From: Bacteroidales bacterium UBA1680
Lineage (GTDB): Bacteria > Bacteroidota > Bacteroidia > Bacteroidales > UBA932
Assembly: GCA_002320605.1 (NCBI GenBank)
Contig: DCKG01000014.1
Span: forward strand, 1 to 50,731
DNA length: 50,731 nt
Direction: 5' to 3'
A program made the position numbers and the translations under genes. Below, piece after piece: positions 28,901-36,937 of this stretch; position 1 is the first letter of the stretch; each line of letters starts with the position of its first letter. The notes beneath the pieces were generated by a model that saw only the letters and a program-made list of their open reading frames with translations, did no database searches and was not told the DNA's origin.

Positions 28901-29303
28901 CTCAAGAACCCAAGCGATTCTTGACTATTACGGAGTGTCCGAGGCATCCGCACTAGATAGGGATAACGGTGGAGTACTCGTCAATGGAGGCGACCTAATT
29001 GATGCCAACAAGTGGTATACCACAATCGGCTCCGGAGACACTGTGCCTCAGTACTATACATATTCAGCAACCAACTTCAGGCTTCAAGAGGCGTGCATTG
29101 GCTACACATTTCCTCGCCAAATGATGAAGAACGTCTGCGAACTCACCCTCCAGCTTGTAGGTCGCAATCTGTGGATGATTTATGACAAGGCTCCTTTCGA
29201 TCCTGAAATAATCGCCACCACCGGAAGCTATTACCAAGGAATTGACTACTTCATGAGTCCGTCCACACGTAATTTCGGTTTCAATGTAAGAATCAAATTC
29301 TAA
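25965..29303 (+). CDS. SusC/RagA TonB-dependent outer-membrane transducer
   Basis: This is a 1112-residue outer-membrane glycan importer. After the signal peptide (to about residue 27, VASAQR) there is an STN signalling domain (about 28-95, 'ITLKVENATLESVIDKVEQQSRY...'). A CarboxypepD_reg Ig-like domain follows ('VTGTVTDAYGQPVIGAAIFVKGT'), then the plug ('VVTALGIKRSEKALSYNVQKV...VLTGAAAAALYGSSAANGAIVITTKKG') and a 22-strand barrel ending in Phe. The STN domain marks it as a transducer that signals through FecR to an ECF sigma factor. It is the first structural gene of the operon, 10 bases before susD. Confidence 0.95.
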   Translation: MNKGLLLACRLAVLAFVLCMIPMVASAQRITLKVENATLESVIDKVEQQSRYLFLNDQVDLSKRVTVDVSDQSLESALTKIFAGTNVDWNIQGTNVYISNKPVHSSVPQKSATVTGTVTDAYGQPVIGAAIFVKGTSNGASTDMDGNFSFELQEGGERGVLEVSYLGYKTQEFAIGSRRVFNVVLEDDTILMEGIVVTALGIKRSEKALSYNVQKVNSEAILGNKDANFVNSLNGKVAGLVINASSSGVGGSSKVVMRGEKSISKSSNALYVIDGVPMFNVAKEAGTEFSSQGTTDPVADINPEDIESMSVLTGAAAAALYGSSAANGAIVITTKKGQQGKTSVTISSNTEMYRPFVLPRFQNRYGTGDYNSPEGSAIRSWGNRLNETNYMGYNPRSDYFQLGVTGTESASISTGTQKNQTYLSAAAVNSRGNVPNNSYNRYNFTFRNTTSFLDDKMTLDVTASYIMQNDRNMTNQGLYNNPVVGAYLFPRGNDWSDIEMYERYDSSRSIYTQYWPVGDAGITMQNPYWINYRNLRINKKDRYMLGAGLSYKILDWLTVSGRVRIDNSTNKYTEKFFATTNTQLTEQSNNGLFGIEQSEDKQVYADALLDINKTWDNWSLHANIGASVSDMRYDLLKNRGPIAADNIPNVFNLFTIDQAKLVKAQSGWREQTQSVYASAEVGFKGAYYLTLTGRNDWPSQLAGPQSGSSSFFYPSVGASVVLSQIIPNMPKNLEYLKLRASYASVGSAFERFIANPLHTWPEKGSSWNQQTSYPVKDLKPERTNSWEAGISMRFLQWFNLEATYYHTNTLNQTIYPTISSGSGYSKIPIQSGSVVNQGLELALGFDKTWGIFNWQSNYTFSMNRNKIRFLTNCVNPMTGEPIGIGTMTMGGLGNVKFLLKEGGSLGDIYSRSDLKRDSNNDIYVDEKGNIATQTIDNVDDYIKLGSISPKANMAWRNDFRIGNFNLGFMLTARLGGVVFSRTQAILDYYGVSEASALDRDNGGVLVNGGDLIDANKWYTTIGSGDTVPQYYTYSATNFRLQEACIGYTFPRQMMKNVCELTLQLVGRNLWMIYDKAPFDPEIIATTGSYYQGIDYFMSPSTRNFGFNVRIKF

Positions 29304-29313
29304 AGGATAAGTT

Positions 29314-30924
29314 ATGAATATCAATATAATGAAATGCCTTATTATGGCGGCCGGAGCCTTCGTGGCGGCTTCCTGCACGGGCAATTATCTCGAGATCAAC
29401 AGTGACCCTAACGGAGTTACCCAGGATGAGCTCCAGAGAGACGGATACATCATCCGTTCTGCCTTGACCGGAATCGCCAACGGAGTCATTTCTCCGGATG
29501 TAAACACCACGCAGTTCACCGAGTGTCTTCTAGGAGGACCTATGGCCGGCTATTTGGCCGATGCGAACGCAGGTTTCGCAAACACTATTTCTAACTATAA
29601 CGCTACTGACAACTGGACTAATGTCTTCATGCAGAGCGACAGGATGATGCCGGTGGTGTATACCAACTACAACCAGCTCCGCAATGTCACTGACAATCCT
29701 GTGATTCTCGCAGTTGGAGACATCGTGAAGGTAGCCGCAATGCATAGAGTATGCGACACTTACGGCCCGATTCCATACAGCAAGATTGGGCAGGACGGGA
29801 AACTTCAAGTCGAGTACGATTCCCAGGAGACGGTCTATAAGACTATGATCCAAGAACTTACAGATGCCGTTAAAGTCCTCCTTCCGAACCGCACCAACAA
29901 CTTCGCCCCTTCTGCCGACATCATCTACGGTGGAGAAACCGAGAAGTGGATTAAATTTGCCAACTCGCTCAAACTCAGGCTCGCCATGCGTATCTGCTAC
30001 GCAGCTCCCGAACTGTCGAAGACGGCAGCCGAAGAAGCAGTGAACAATGAAGTCGGAGTATTCTCGTCGAATGCTGACAATGCCAAGGTTACAACGTTCG
30101 GCGTGGACGGCAACCCTATCAACGTGGCAGTCCACTACAATATGGCAAAACATGCCGACGGATCTGTCTGCCGGACCGGTGGAGACTCCCATGCTGCGGC
30201 CGACATCATCTGCTACATGAATGGCTTCAACGACCCTCGCCGCAAGGCATATTTCACTGAGTCCGAGTGGGGCGAAGGATTCCAGTACACTGGTCTCCGC
30301 CACGGAATCATCATTCCTGACCATTCGAGCATTGGCCACAAATATTCAGGCGTGAAGATAGCTGAGGATTCACCTATCTACTGGATGAACGCTGCGGAAG
30401 TGGCATTCCTAAAGGCAGAGGCAGTTGGAGTCTTCGGATACAATATGGGTGGCACCGCCAAAGAGTTCTATGAGGAAGGAGTGCGCCTCTCATTCGAGCA
30501 GTGGGGCGCAGGTGACGCATCGGTATACCTAGCCGATGACTCAAGCACACCTCAGGTGTATCTAGACCCTGCCGGCACTAATACCTACACTCAATCTCTA
30601 TCTTCAATCACTGTCGCATGGAATGACAATGCAGATACCGAGGAGATGCAGGAGAGAATCATTACCCAGAAATGGATTGCCAACTGGCTGCTCGGCAACG
30701 AGTCCTGGGCTGACTGGAGGCGTACCGGTTATCCTCATCTCATCCCGGCTTCCGATGCCGGAAACAAGAGTAATGGCGTGGTTGATTCCAATTCTGGAGC
30801 CCGTCGTATGCCTTACCCGCGTGATGAATACATCAACAACCCGTCAAATATCTCCAAGGCCGTGTCCGAGTACCTGAAGGGTGCCGACAATATGGTGACA
30901 AAACTTTGGTTTGACTGCAAATAA
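29314..30924 (+). CDS. SusD/RagB-like surface glycan-binding lipoprotein
   Basis: This 536-residue lipoprotein caps the SusC barrel and binds glycan. The signal ends 'AAGAFVAASC' and is followed by 'LEINSDPNGV', the usual start of the SusD-like_2 group, then TPR-type helices ('NWTNVFMQSDRMMPVVY', 'WIKFANSLKLRLAMRICYA', 'EVAFLKAEAVGVFG'). The C-terminus has 'RITQKWIANWLLGNESWADWRRTGYPHLIPA', typical of the family. An alternative start is Met6. Confidence 0.93.
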   Translation: MNINIMKCLIMAAGAFVAASCTGNYLEINSDPNGVTQDELQRDGYIIRSALTGIANGVISPDVNTTQFTECLLGGPMAGYLADANAGFANTISNYNATDNWTNVFMQSDRMMPVVYTNYNQLRNVTDNPVILAVGDIVKVAAMHRVCDTYGPIPYSKIGQDGKLQVEYDSQETVYKTMIQELTDAVKVLLPNRTNNFAPSADIIYGGETEKWIKFANSLKLRLAMRICYAAPELSKTAAEEAVNNEVGVFSSNADNAKVTTFGVDGNPINVAVHYNMAKHADGSVCRTGGDSHAAADIICYMNGFNDPRRKAYFTESEWGEGFQYTGLRHGIIIPDHSSIGHKYSGVKIAEDSPIYWMNAAEVAFLKAEAVGVFGYNMGGTAKEFYEEGVRLSFEQWGAGDASVYLADDSSTPQVYLDPAGTNTYTQSLSSITVAWNDNADTEEMQERIITQKWIANWLLGNESWADWRRTGYPHLIPASDAGNKSNGVVDSNSGARRMPYPRDEYINNPSNISKAVSEYLKGADNMVTKLWFDCK

Positions 30925-30935
30925 TTATTGACGCA

Positions 30936-32042
30936 ATGAAAATCACATATAATACATTGAAATGTCTCTTGACTGCCGTCCTGACAACAGCGGCTTTCAC
31001 CAGCTGCTCCGAATGGACGGAGCCTGAGTCCGTGGATTTCCATTATACCACTCTCGAGGAGAAGAATCAGGAGCTCTACAAGGCTTATTATCAGTCAATC
31101 AGAGACTACAGGGCCTCAGACCACAAAGTCGTGATTGCCAAATTCAGCAACAAGGCCACGACCCCTGCCGGACGTGCGGAGCACATTACCTGCCTGCCTG
31201 ACAGTGTGGACTACATCATCCTCTACAATCCAGAGGTCAGCGAGACCATTGCGGATGAAATGAAGGAAGTCCGTTCCCTGAAGGGTCAGAGGGTACTCTG
31301 CCAGATTGAGTACAAGGCTATTGAGAATGATTATAAGGCTTATGCCGAAGCCTGGAATGATGCCCATGCTCCGATTGAGGAAGGCGTTGGGGAGGAAACT
31401 CCAGCAAATCCGGCCGATACCCTCGTATCTCTCAACAATTACGTGAAAGAGGCAGTGGAGGGCAAGATTGCCTTACTTTCCGAGTTCGGATATGACGGAG
31501 TGAACATCGTCTATTCATCAAAGAACCCTGCCAGCTGCACAGAGGAAGACCTGCTTGAACTCAAGGCCGCTCAGGCTGCATTCCTTGGCCCAATCGCCGA
31601 GGCTATTGCCGCCTGCCCGGATGCCCTGGTATTCTTCGAGGGTACGCCTCAGTTCGTTCTGGAAAATGTTGAGCTCGTGACAAAGGCTGGCTATCTTATA
31701 ATTCCCGCTACTGAAGCTGTGAATGAGTCCGAGCTCAACTACAAACTCAACCTTGCCAACCGCTATGGCAATATCCCTGCTGACAGGTTCATCATCTCCG
31801 TAACAACTCGCTCTCTTGAAGATCCGGCTCTGACGGACGGAACATTCTCCGGCACCGACAGGAAAGGAAGGGATATGACAGCAATCATCGGAGCGGCGGA
31901 GTGGACTGCAAAGGCGGCTTCCGGTGCAGTCAAGGCAGGCATTGCCGTAGAAAACGCCCAGAACGATTACTACAATCTTTCCCTGACCTACTACAGTATC
32001 AGGGAGGCCATTTCAATTATGAATCCTTCACCAATCAAATAA
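30936..32042 (+). CDS. GH18-like surface glycan-binding protein (catalytically dead)
   Basis: This 368-residue lipoprotein (signal ending TTAAFTSC) has a GH18 TIM-barrel outline: 'HKVVIAKFS', 'VDYIILYNPEV', 'KGQRVLCQIEY', then strand 4 'FGYDGVNIVYSS'. Active GH18 enzymes have DGxDxDxE there. Here the positions equivalent to the catalytic Asp and Glu are Val192 and Ser194, so no hydrolysis is expected. In the characterised Bacteroides N-glycan loci such dead GH18 proteins serve as surface glycan-binding proteins. Its place directly after susD supports the same role. Confidence 0.75.
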   Translation: MKITYNTLKCLLTAVLTTAAFTSCSEWTEPESVDFHYTTLEEKNQELYKAYYQSIRDYRASDHKVVIAKFSNKATTPAGRAEHITCLPDSVDYIILYNPEVSETIADEMKEVRSLKGQRVLCQIEYKAIENDYKAYAEAWNDAHAPIEEGVGEETPANPADTLVSLNNYVKEAVEGKIALLSEFGYDGVNIVYSSKNPASCTEEDLLELKAAQAAFLGPIAEAIAACPDALVFFEGTPQFVLENVELVTKAGYLIIPATEAVNESELNYKLNLANRYGNIPADRFIISVTTRSLEDPALTDGTFSGTDRKGRDMTAIIGAAEWTAKAASGAVKAGIAVENAQNDYYNLSLTYYSIREAISIMNPSPIK

Positions 32043-32050
32043 TTGAAGCA

Positions 32051-33229
32051 ATGAAACATATGTTTAAGAATATATTCTGGCTGACCCTTTCCGCAGCGAT
32101 GCTCTCAGTTTCTGCCTGCACCTCCGAGAAGGAGAAGATGGACGAGCATCATTTCGACAACAAGCTCTTCATCAATACGTCAGTCTCATCGGAGGAAATC
32201 CTCGTCAAGCCTTCCGGCTCCGGTGTCCAGGTTTCCAGAGACCTTACAGTAGGTACGGCTCTCAAGGCAGCCAACAAGATTACCGGTCGCTTTGTTGCGG
32301 CTCCGGATATGCTTGAGACTTACAAACTCTGCTGCTATGACGAGAATGCGGTCGCTCTCGCCGATACAATGTGCGTGATTGACAATGCCGACATTACTGT
32401 CGAAGCTGGCGCTACATCCTCAGCCCCAGCTACCGTGACTTTCACTGATCTTGAAAAACTTGACAGGGAGACTGTCTATGTGATGCCTGTAGCTCTACGT
32501 GACGTGGAGGGCATTGATGTGCTGAAGTCCAAGACTGTAGTATATTATGTCTTCAAGGGCGCAGCACTCATCAATGTCGTAGCAAACATTGCCGAGAACA
32601 GGGCATATCCTGATTTCAACAACGACTCCAAGTTCAACAATCTCACCAACTTCACAATGGAGGCGCTTATCCGTCCTCAGGCCTTTGGCCGCCAGATTTC
32701 CACCATTATGGGGATCGAGGGCAATTTCCTCCTCCGTATCGGAGATGCCGGAGTTCCTGACAATCAGCTCCAGATTGCCTGCTCAAGGAATCAGACAAAC
32801 TCCGACCTCCAGTTCGAGACCGGGAAATGGTATCATATCGCAGTGGCTTTCGACAATGGAAATGTCAAGGTCTACATCAACGGTTCTGAAAAACTTTCAG
32901 GCAATGTCGGTTCTACAAGAATCAGTCTCGGGGCAAAGCATCATAACGAGGATGACGGCAGCCGCGTGTTCTGGGTAGGTTACTCATACTCCAATGACCG
33001 TTATTTCGATGGCGACATTGCCGAAGTGCGTATATGGGACAAGACTCTCACCAAGGACGATGTCAACGCTCCTAACCACTTCTACAGCGTTGACCCTGCA
33101 TCAGAAGGCCTGATTTCCTATTGGAAATTCGATGACGAGGCCGGAAACATTATCAAGGATTACTCGCCTAACGGTTACGACTTGACCTGCGACAAGAATC
33201 CAAAGTGGAATAAAGTCAGTCTTCCTTAA
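32051..33229 (+). CDS. DUF1735 and LamG-domain surface lipoprotein
   Basis: The frame opens further upstream (31901), but the ATG at 32051, 8 bases after the previous stop, gives the signal MKHMFKNIFWLTLSAAMLSVSAC, so this is the start. The N-terminal 150 residues resemble DUF1735 ('TCVIDNADITVEAG...VYVMPVALRDVEG'). The C-terminal 210 residues are a concanavalin-like LamG/Laminin_G_3 domain ('FTMEALIRPQAFGRQISTIMGIEGNFLLRIGD', 'WYHIAVAFDNGNVKVYINGSEKLSG', 'YFDGDIAEVRIWDKTLTKDDV', 'LISYWKFDDEAGNIIKDYSPNGYDL'). It probably binds glycan at the surface as part of the locus. Confidence 0.85.
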   Translation: MKHMFKNIFWLTLSAAMLSVSACTSEKEKMDEHHFDNKLFINTSVSSEEILVKPSGSGVQVSRDLTVGTALKAANKITGRFVAAPDMLETYKLCCYDENAVALADTMCVIDNADITVEAGATSSAPATVTFTDLEKLDRETVYVMPVALRDVEGIDVLKSKTVVYYVFKGAALINVVANIAENRAYPDFNNDSKFNNLTNFTMEALIRPQAFGRQISTIMGIEGNFLLRIGDAGVPDNQLQIACSRNQTNSDLQFETGKWYHIAVAFDNGNVKVYINGSEKLSGNVGSTRISLGAKHHNEDDGSRVFWVGYSYSNDRYFDGDIAEVRIWDKTLTKDDVNAPNHFYSVDPASEGLISYWKFDDEAGNIIKDYSPNGYDLTCDKNPKWNKVSLP

Positions 33230-33238
33230 CATTGATTT

Positions 33239-34663
33239 ATGATGAAAAAGATATATAACATATTGATGGTTCAGGCTATTCTTGTTTCTTCTCTGTCCGC
33301 CGTCTCCTGCACGGAGGATATTGAGATTGACAGGGTGGACGAGGATGCTTACGCCAATGTAACCTCGCTTATAGGCACCCTCCGCGATGTCAATACGAAC
33401 AAGGTCAGCACAATTGTGGAAATGTACCACGATACTTACAATACAAATGTGGCATTCACCCTTTCCCGTGCCCCGAAAGCCGGTGTGGACGTGAAAGTGG
33501 AATATGATGCCGAGTATGTGAACCAGTACAACAAGGAACACGGGACATCCTTCCTTGCCTGGCCGCAGGAAAGATTCTCGATTCAGAATGACGGCAAGAT
33601 CGTAGTAGCACCGGATGAGAAGGTCTCCTACAAACTTGGTGTGGAGATAGCCAAGGCCGACACTACAGAGCTGGTTGCCGAGGCTACTTACATCCTTCCT
33701 CTGAAGGCTACCGTATCAGGCGCTGACGTGAAACTATCCGAATCCCGCTGCGTCTATCTTATCAAGAACCGTTCAGGTGAAGGCACTGCGATGAGGGAAC
33801 CGGGTGAGAAGGAGACTGTTCTCTTCTTTGAAGTGAACGACACCAACCCTCTCAACGCTCTCCAGTTCCAGATGGAGGACGGAAGATATCTCTGGAATTA
33901 TGTGGTTCTTTTCGCAGCTAATATCAACTATGACAGGGAGAAGGGTGAGGTATATGTTTATTGCAACCCTCAGGTCCAGTACATCCTCGACCATAGCGAA
34001 GAGATTATCCAGCCTCTCCGCAAAAGAGGTATGAAGGTGATACTCAGCATTCTCGGCAACCACGATGAGTCCGGTCTCGCACAATTGTCAGACCTTGGAG
34101 CGAGACAGTTCGCACAGTCGGTCAAGAGTCTTTGCGAGGCATACAATCTCGACGGCGTCAACTATGATGACGAGTACTCGAATTCCCCAGACCTCAGCAA
34201 TCCTCTCTTCACCCAAAGGTCTACAGAGGCCGGCTCACGCCTTATTTTCGAGACCAAGAAGGCAATGCCTGACAAGGAGATTATTTCCTATCAGTACGGC
34301 AACTGCGTAGGTCAAGACTATGTCGACGGCATACCTTCGAACGAATGGCTTGACATCGTTGTAGGAGACTATGGCCGTGCAGGTGTTCCGTATGCAGGAA
34401 TGACCCTTGCAAATTGCAGCGCAAATTCATATGAGATGGCCCGCGGAGGCAGCATAAGCCTATCACAGGCAAAAGCATATGCAAACAGTGATTATGGTTA
34501 CGTGATGGCATTCGGTCTTTGGGCAGCGAACAAGCAGGGCAGCCAGGCCCAGTTCAATTCTATGAATAATCTTGCCCGGGGCCTCTACGGAAGTCCTTTG
34601 AAGAAGCCGGAATATTATTATCCGTCATCAAAATCAATGGAAACCAAACCGATTAATTGGTAA
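33239..34663 (+). CDS. Endo-beta-N-acetylglucosaminidase (GH18) with DUF1735 domain
   Basis: This 474-residue lipoprotein (signal ending AVSC) has an N-terminal DUF1735 domain ('TLSRAPKAGVDVKVEYDAEYVNQYNKEHGTSFLAWPQ') and a GH18 barrel. Strand 4 reads 'NLDGVNYDDEYS', in which Asp310 and Glu312 are the conserved catalytic pair of EndoH-type enzymes. These cut the chitobiose core of N-glycans with substrate-assisted catalysis. 'KVILSILGNHDESGLAQLSD' is the upstream family block. The surface location and neighbours suggest it releases host or dietary high-mannose N-glycans for import by the SusCD pair. Confidence 0.88.
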   Translation: MMKKIYNILMVQAILVSSLSAVSCTEDIEIDRVDEDAYANVTSLIGTLRDVNTNKVSTIVEMYHDTYNTNVAFTLSRAPKAGVDVKVEYDAEYVNQYNKEHGTSFLAWPQERFSIQNDGKIVVAPDEKVSYKLGVEIAKADTTELVAEATYILPLKATVSGADVKLSESRCVYLIKNRSGEGTAMREPGEKETVLFFEVNDTNPLNALQFQMEDGRYLWNYVVLFAANINYDREKGEVYVYCNPQVQYILDHSEEIIQPLRKRGMKVILSILGNHDESGLAQLSDLGARQFAQSVKSLCEAYNLDGVNYDDEYSNSPDLSNPLFTQRSTEAGSRLIFETKKAMPDKEIISYQYGNCVGQDYVDGIPSNEWLDIVVGDYGRAGVPYAGMTLANCSANSYEMARGGSISLSQAKAYANSDYGYVMAFGLWAANKQGSQAQFNSMNNLARGLYGSPLKKPEYYYPSSKSMETKPINW

Positions 34664-34668
34664 TAATT

Positions 34669-36222
34669 ATGAAAAAGACAATAATGACAATATTGGCGGC
34701 TGCAGCCATGCTGGTCTCCTGCGAGAATGAAGAGATTGTACAGGACAACAGCTCGGTCACTCTTTCTGTGGAGACAGTCGAGGCTGCACCTGAAGGTGGC
34801 ATATATGATGTTACCGTGACTTCTGATTCAGACTGGAGAGTGTCCGGATTCTGTGAATGGGCAAGGCCGCTGTCCGAGTCAGGCAAGAGCGGCGAGACAT
34901 TGCGGATCGAGGTCGATCCGAGCAACTCCCACGATATTCTGACCACGGAATTCAAAGTGTTCTCAGGCTCAGCGGTGAAGTCAGTGAAAGTGCTCAGCAA
35001 TCCTTCATTTATGATGAATCTGCTGACAGAGAATGAGGTTGAATTAAGCTCCTCCGCATCCACTCTCAAAATCAAGCTGGATACCAATGTCCCAGAGATT
35101 GAGACCATGCTCTCGGAAAGCGGGGCAGACTGGGTAGAATACGTAGGCCGTCAGGAAGTGTTCGGCAATACGATTCTTACATTCAGAGTCAATGCCAATG
35201 AGACTTACATTGGCAGGGAGACCGAGCTCACCCTCTCCGGGAATGGGAAATCGGCCTCGGTGAAAATTTCACAGTCGCAGCTTGACGCAATTGTTACGGA
35301 TACCCCGAAAGTAGTTCATACAGGCTTGAATGCTTCTTCCGTGACCTTCGATGTCCGTGCCAATGTTGATTTCTCCATTGCACTTCCTTCCTGGCTGACT
35401 CTTGTGTCCCAGGAGAAAGGAGCCAGAGAGGAAGACGGACTGACAACCTACACCATCACTCTTTCATTCGGAGAGAATGTTTCAAGCCGTGTCGCTGACC
35501 TGAACTTCGTGTCCGGAGGCAAGATTCTCCTTCAGGTCGCAGTGAAACAGCAGAATCCAGACGCAGTTCTTTTCAACATTACGGATATGATTCTGCGTCA
35601 GGAACTTGTGAAGAAGGGTTGGATTCTGGCATCGGATTCAAGCACTGAATGCGAACTTCTTGAGCCGGGTATGACCGGGACATCACTTGAAATTTCGACT
35701 TCAGGCTGGAATGCATTGAATGTCAAGGTAATTGACGGCCTGGACAATTTTCCTGCGCTTGTGTCTCTGTCGCTCAAGAATCTGAATGCAGAGACGCTCG
35801 ACTTTGACAATTGTGCTAAACTTCAGACGCTGACCATCAATAAATTACCTAAGCTGAAGGAGGTCATCCTCGGGAATTGCCCGGTTACGGTTTTCAAGAC
35901 CAGCATCGACGGAGGGTATTCTTACTATTCTGAGGATTATTTTGAAGCCACGTCCGTGAAAATAAGTTCAGACAACCTGACTGAAATCAATGTTTCCAGC
36001 GAGTCGTACTATATCACATATTATGACAACTGCGCAGAAATAGATGTTGCAGGCTGCCCTAAACTCTCAATCCTGAAGGCGAAAAGAGAGACCTCTGACT
36101 GGGATGATAATGTAATATGCCATCTTGAAAAACTCTATGTCTCGCAGGCACAGAAGGATGCCATAGATGTCGGCACGCTTTCTCTGGAGAAGTCGAATAA
36201 GACTGAACTAGTTGTAAGATAA
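34669..36222 (+). CDS. Large BACON-like surface lipoprotein of the glycan locus
   Basis: The ATG at 34669 gives the signal MKKTIMTILAAAAMLVSC. The protein has three Ig-like modules with BACON features ('VETVEAAPEGGIYDVTVTSDSDWRVSG', 'SSASTLKIKLDTNVPEIE', 'ASSVTFDVRANVDFSIALPSWLTLV'). A C-terminal stretch resembles a leucine-rich repeat ('LVSLSLKNLNAETLDFDNCAKLQTLTINKLPKLKEVILGNC'). BACON domains are associated with mucin or glycan contact in Bacteroidetes. No catalytic domain is visible. It is the last gene before the locus terminator. Confidence 0.75.
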   Translation: MKKTIMTILAAAAMLVSCENEEIVQDNSSVTLSVETVEAAPEGGIYDVTVTSDSDWRVSGFCEWARPLSESGKSGETLRIEVDPSNSHDILTTEFKVFSGSAVKSVKVLSNPSFMMNLLTENEVELSSSASTLKIKLDTNVPEIETMLSESGADWVEYVGRQEVFGNTILTFRVNANETYIGRETELTLSGNGKSASVKISQSQLDAIVTDTPKVVHTGLNASSVTFDVRANVDFSIALPSWLTLVSQEKGAREEDGLTTYTITLSFGENVSSRVADLNFVSGGKILLQVAVKQQNPDAVLFNITDMILRQELVKKGWILASDSSTECELLEPGMTGTSLEISTSGWNALNVKVIDGLDNFPALVSLSLKNLNAETLDFDNCAKLQTLTINKLPKLKEVILGNCPVTVFKTSIDGGYSYYSEDYFEATSVKISSDNLTEINVSSESYYITYYDNCAEIDVAGCPKLSILKAKRETSDWDDNVICHLEKLYVSQAQKDAIDVGTLSLEKSNKTELVVR

Positions 36223-36241
36223 TTCCTGATGAATGATAATT

Positions 36242-36295
36242 CGGAGGCTGCCTGAAGAGTCTATTGATGGCTTTTACGTCAGCCTCCTTTTTTGT
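36242..36295 (+). terminator. Terminator of the glycan-utilisation operon
   Basis: GGAGGCTG and CAGCCTCC form an 8-bp stem with a long loop, followed at once by TTTTTT. It lies about 20 bases after the last lipoprotein gene and separates it from the sigma gene. Confidence 0.7.
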
Positions 36296-36307
36296 CTGTA
36301 GCCGGAA

Positions 36308-36338
36308 TTTGTTAAACATAAATAACTTCCTAATTTTG
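36308..36338 (+). promoter_or_regulatory. Consensus promoter of the ECF sigma gene
   Basis: TTTG (36308-36311), exactly 19 bases, then TAATTTTG (36331-36338): a perfect Bacteroidetes primary-sigma promoter about 20 bases before the sigma ATG. The sigma gene is therefore expressed independently of the operon before it. Confidence 0.75.
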
Positions 36339-36358
36339 TCCTGCGAAACATAATCATT

Positions 36359-36937
36359 ATGTTGGCGAGTTCAATAGAGACCGAGGATTTTGGCAGGCTC
36401 TTTTTGCGTTTAAGAGACAAGTATATCACTATTGCCTGTTCTTTCACGCGAGACAGGGTTGCTGCCGAAGATATCGTTACAGAAAGTTTTACTGCTTTCT
36501 GGAAAGCTCGTGAACACATTGAACTCAAATCTTCCCCAGAGGCTTACATACTTCAGACCGTACGCAACAAGTCGCTCAATTATATGCGCGACAAAGCTGT
36601 CAGGCTCCGGATTGAAGGCAAGATTCAGCAACAAACGGCAAAGGCCATTGAAACGGAGGCGGATGTATTGTCGGAAGAGGATGCTTCCTGTCTGTTCGGC
36701 AATGAGGTCGCCGACATTTTCCGCAAGTTTATGGCCACGATGCCGGAACTTACCCGCGACATCTTTATGGACAGTCGCTTTGAGGGATTGACATACAATG
36801 AGATAGCCGCCAAATACAATATTACGCCTCGCAAGGTCAAACGCGATATCCAAAAGGTACTCGAGAAAATGCGAATCTCGCTCAAGGACTATCTCCCTGC
36901 CATACTCATTTTGTTCCCTGGCCTTCTGCGAATCTGA
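36359..36937 (+). CDS. ECF-type RNA polymerase sigma factor
   Basis: This 192-residue sigma-70 family protein has region 2 ('LFLRLRDKYITIACSFTRDRVAAEDIVTESFTAFWKARE...YILQTVRNKSLNYMRDK') and region 4 ('LTRDIFMDSRFEGLTYNEIAAKYNITPRKVKRDIQKVLEKMRISLKDYL'). It is of the Bacteroidetes type that pairs with FecR and a transducing SusC. The only FecR in the window is at 24930, so the glycan locus is flanked by its anti-sigma at the front and its sigma at the end. The last 32 bases overlap the convergent Stealth gene. Confidence 0.9.
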   Translation: MLASSIETEDFGRLFLRLRDKYITIACSFTRDRVAAEDIVTESFTAFWKAREHIELKSSPEAYILQTVRNKSLNYMRDKAVRLRIEGKIQQQTAKAIETEADVLSEEDASCLFGNEVADIFRKFMATMPELTRDIFMDSRFEGLTYNEIAAKYNITPRKVKRDIQKVLEKMRISLKDYLPAILILFPGLLRI

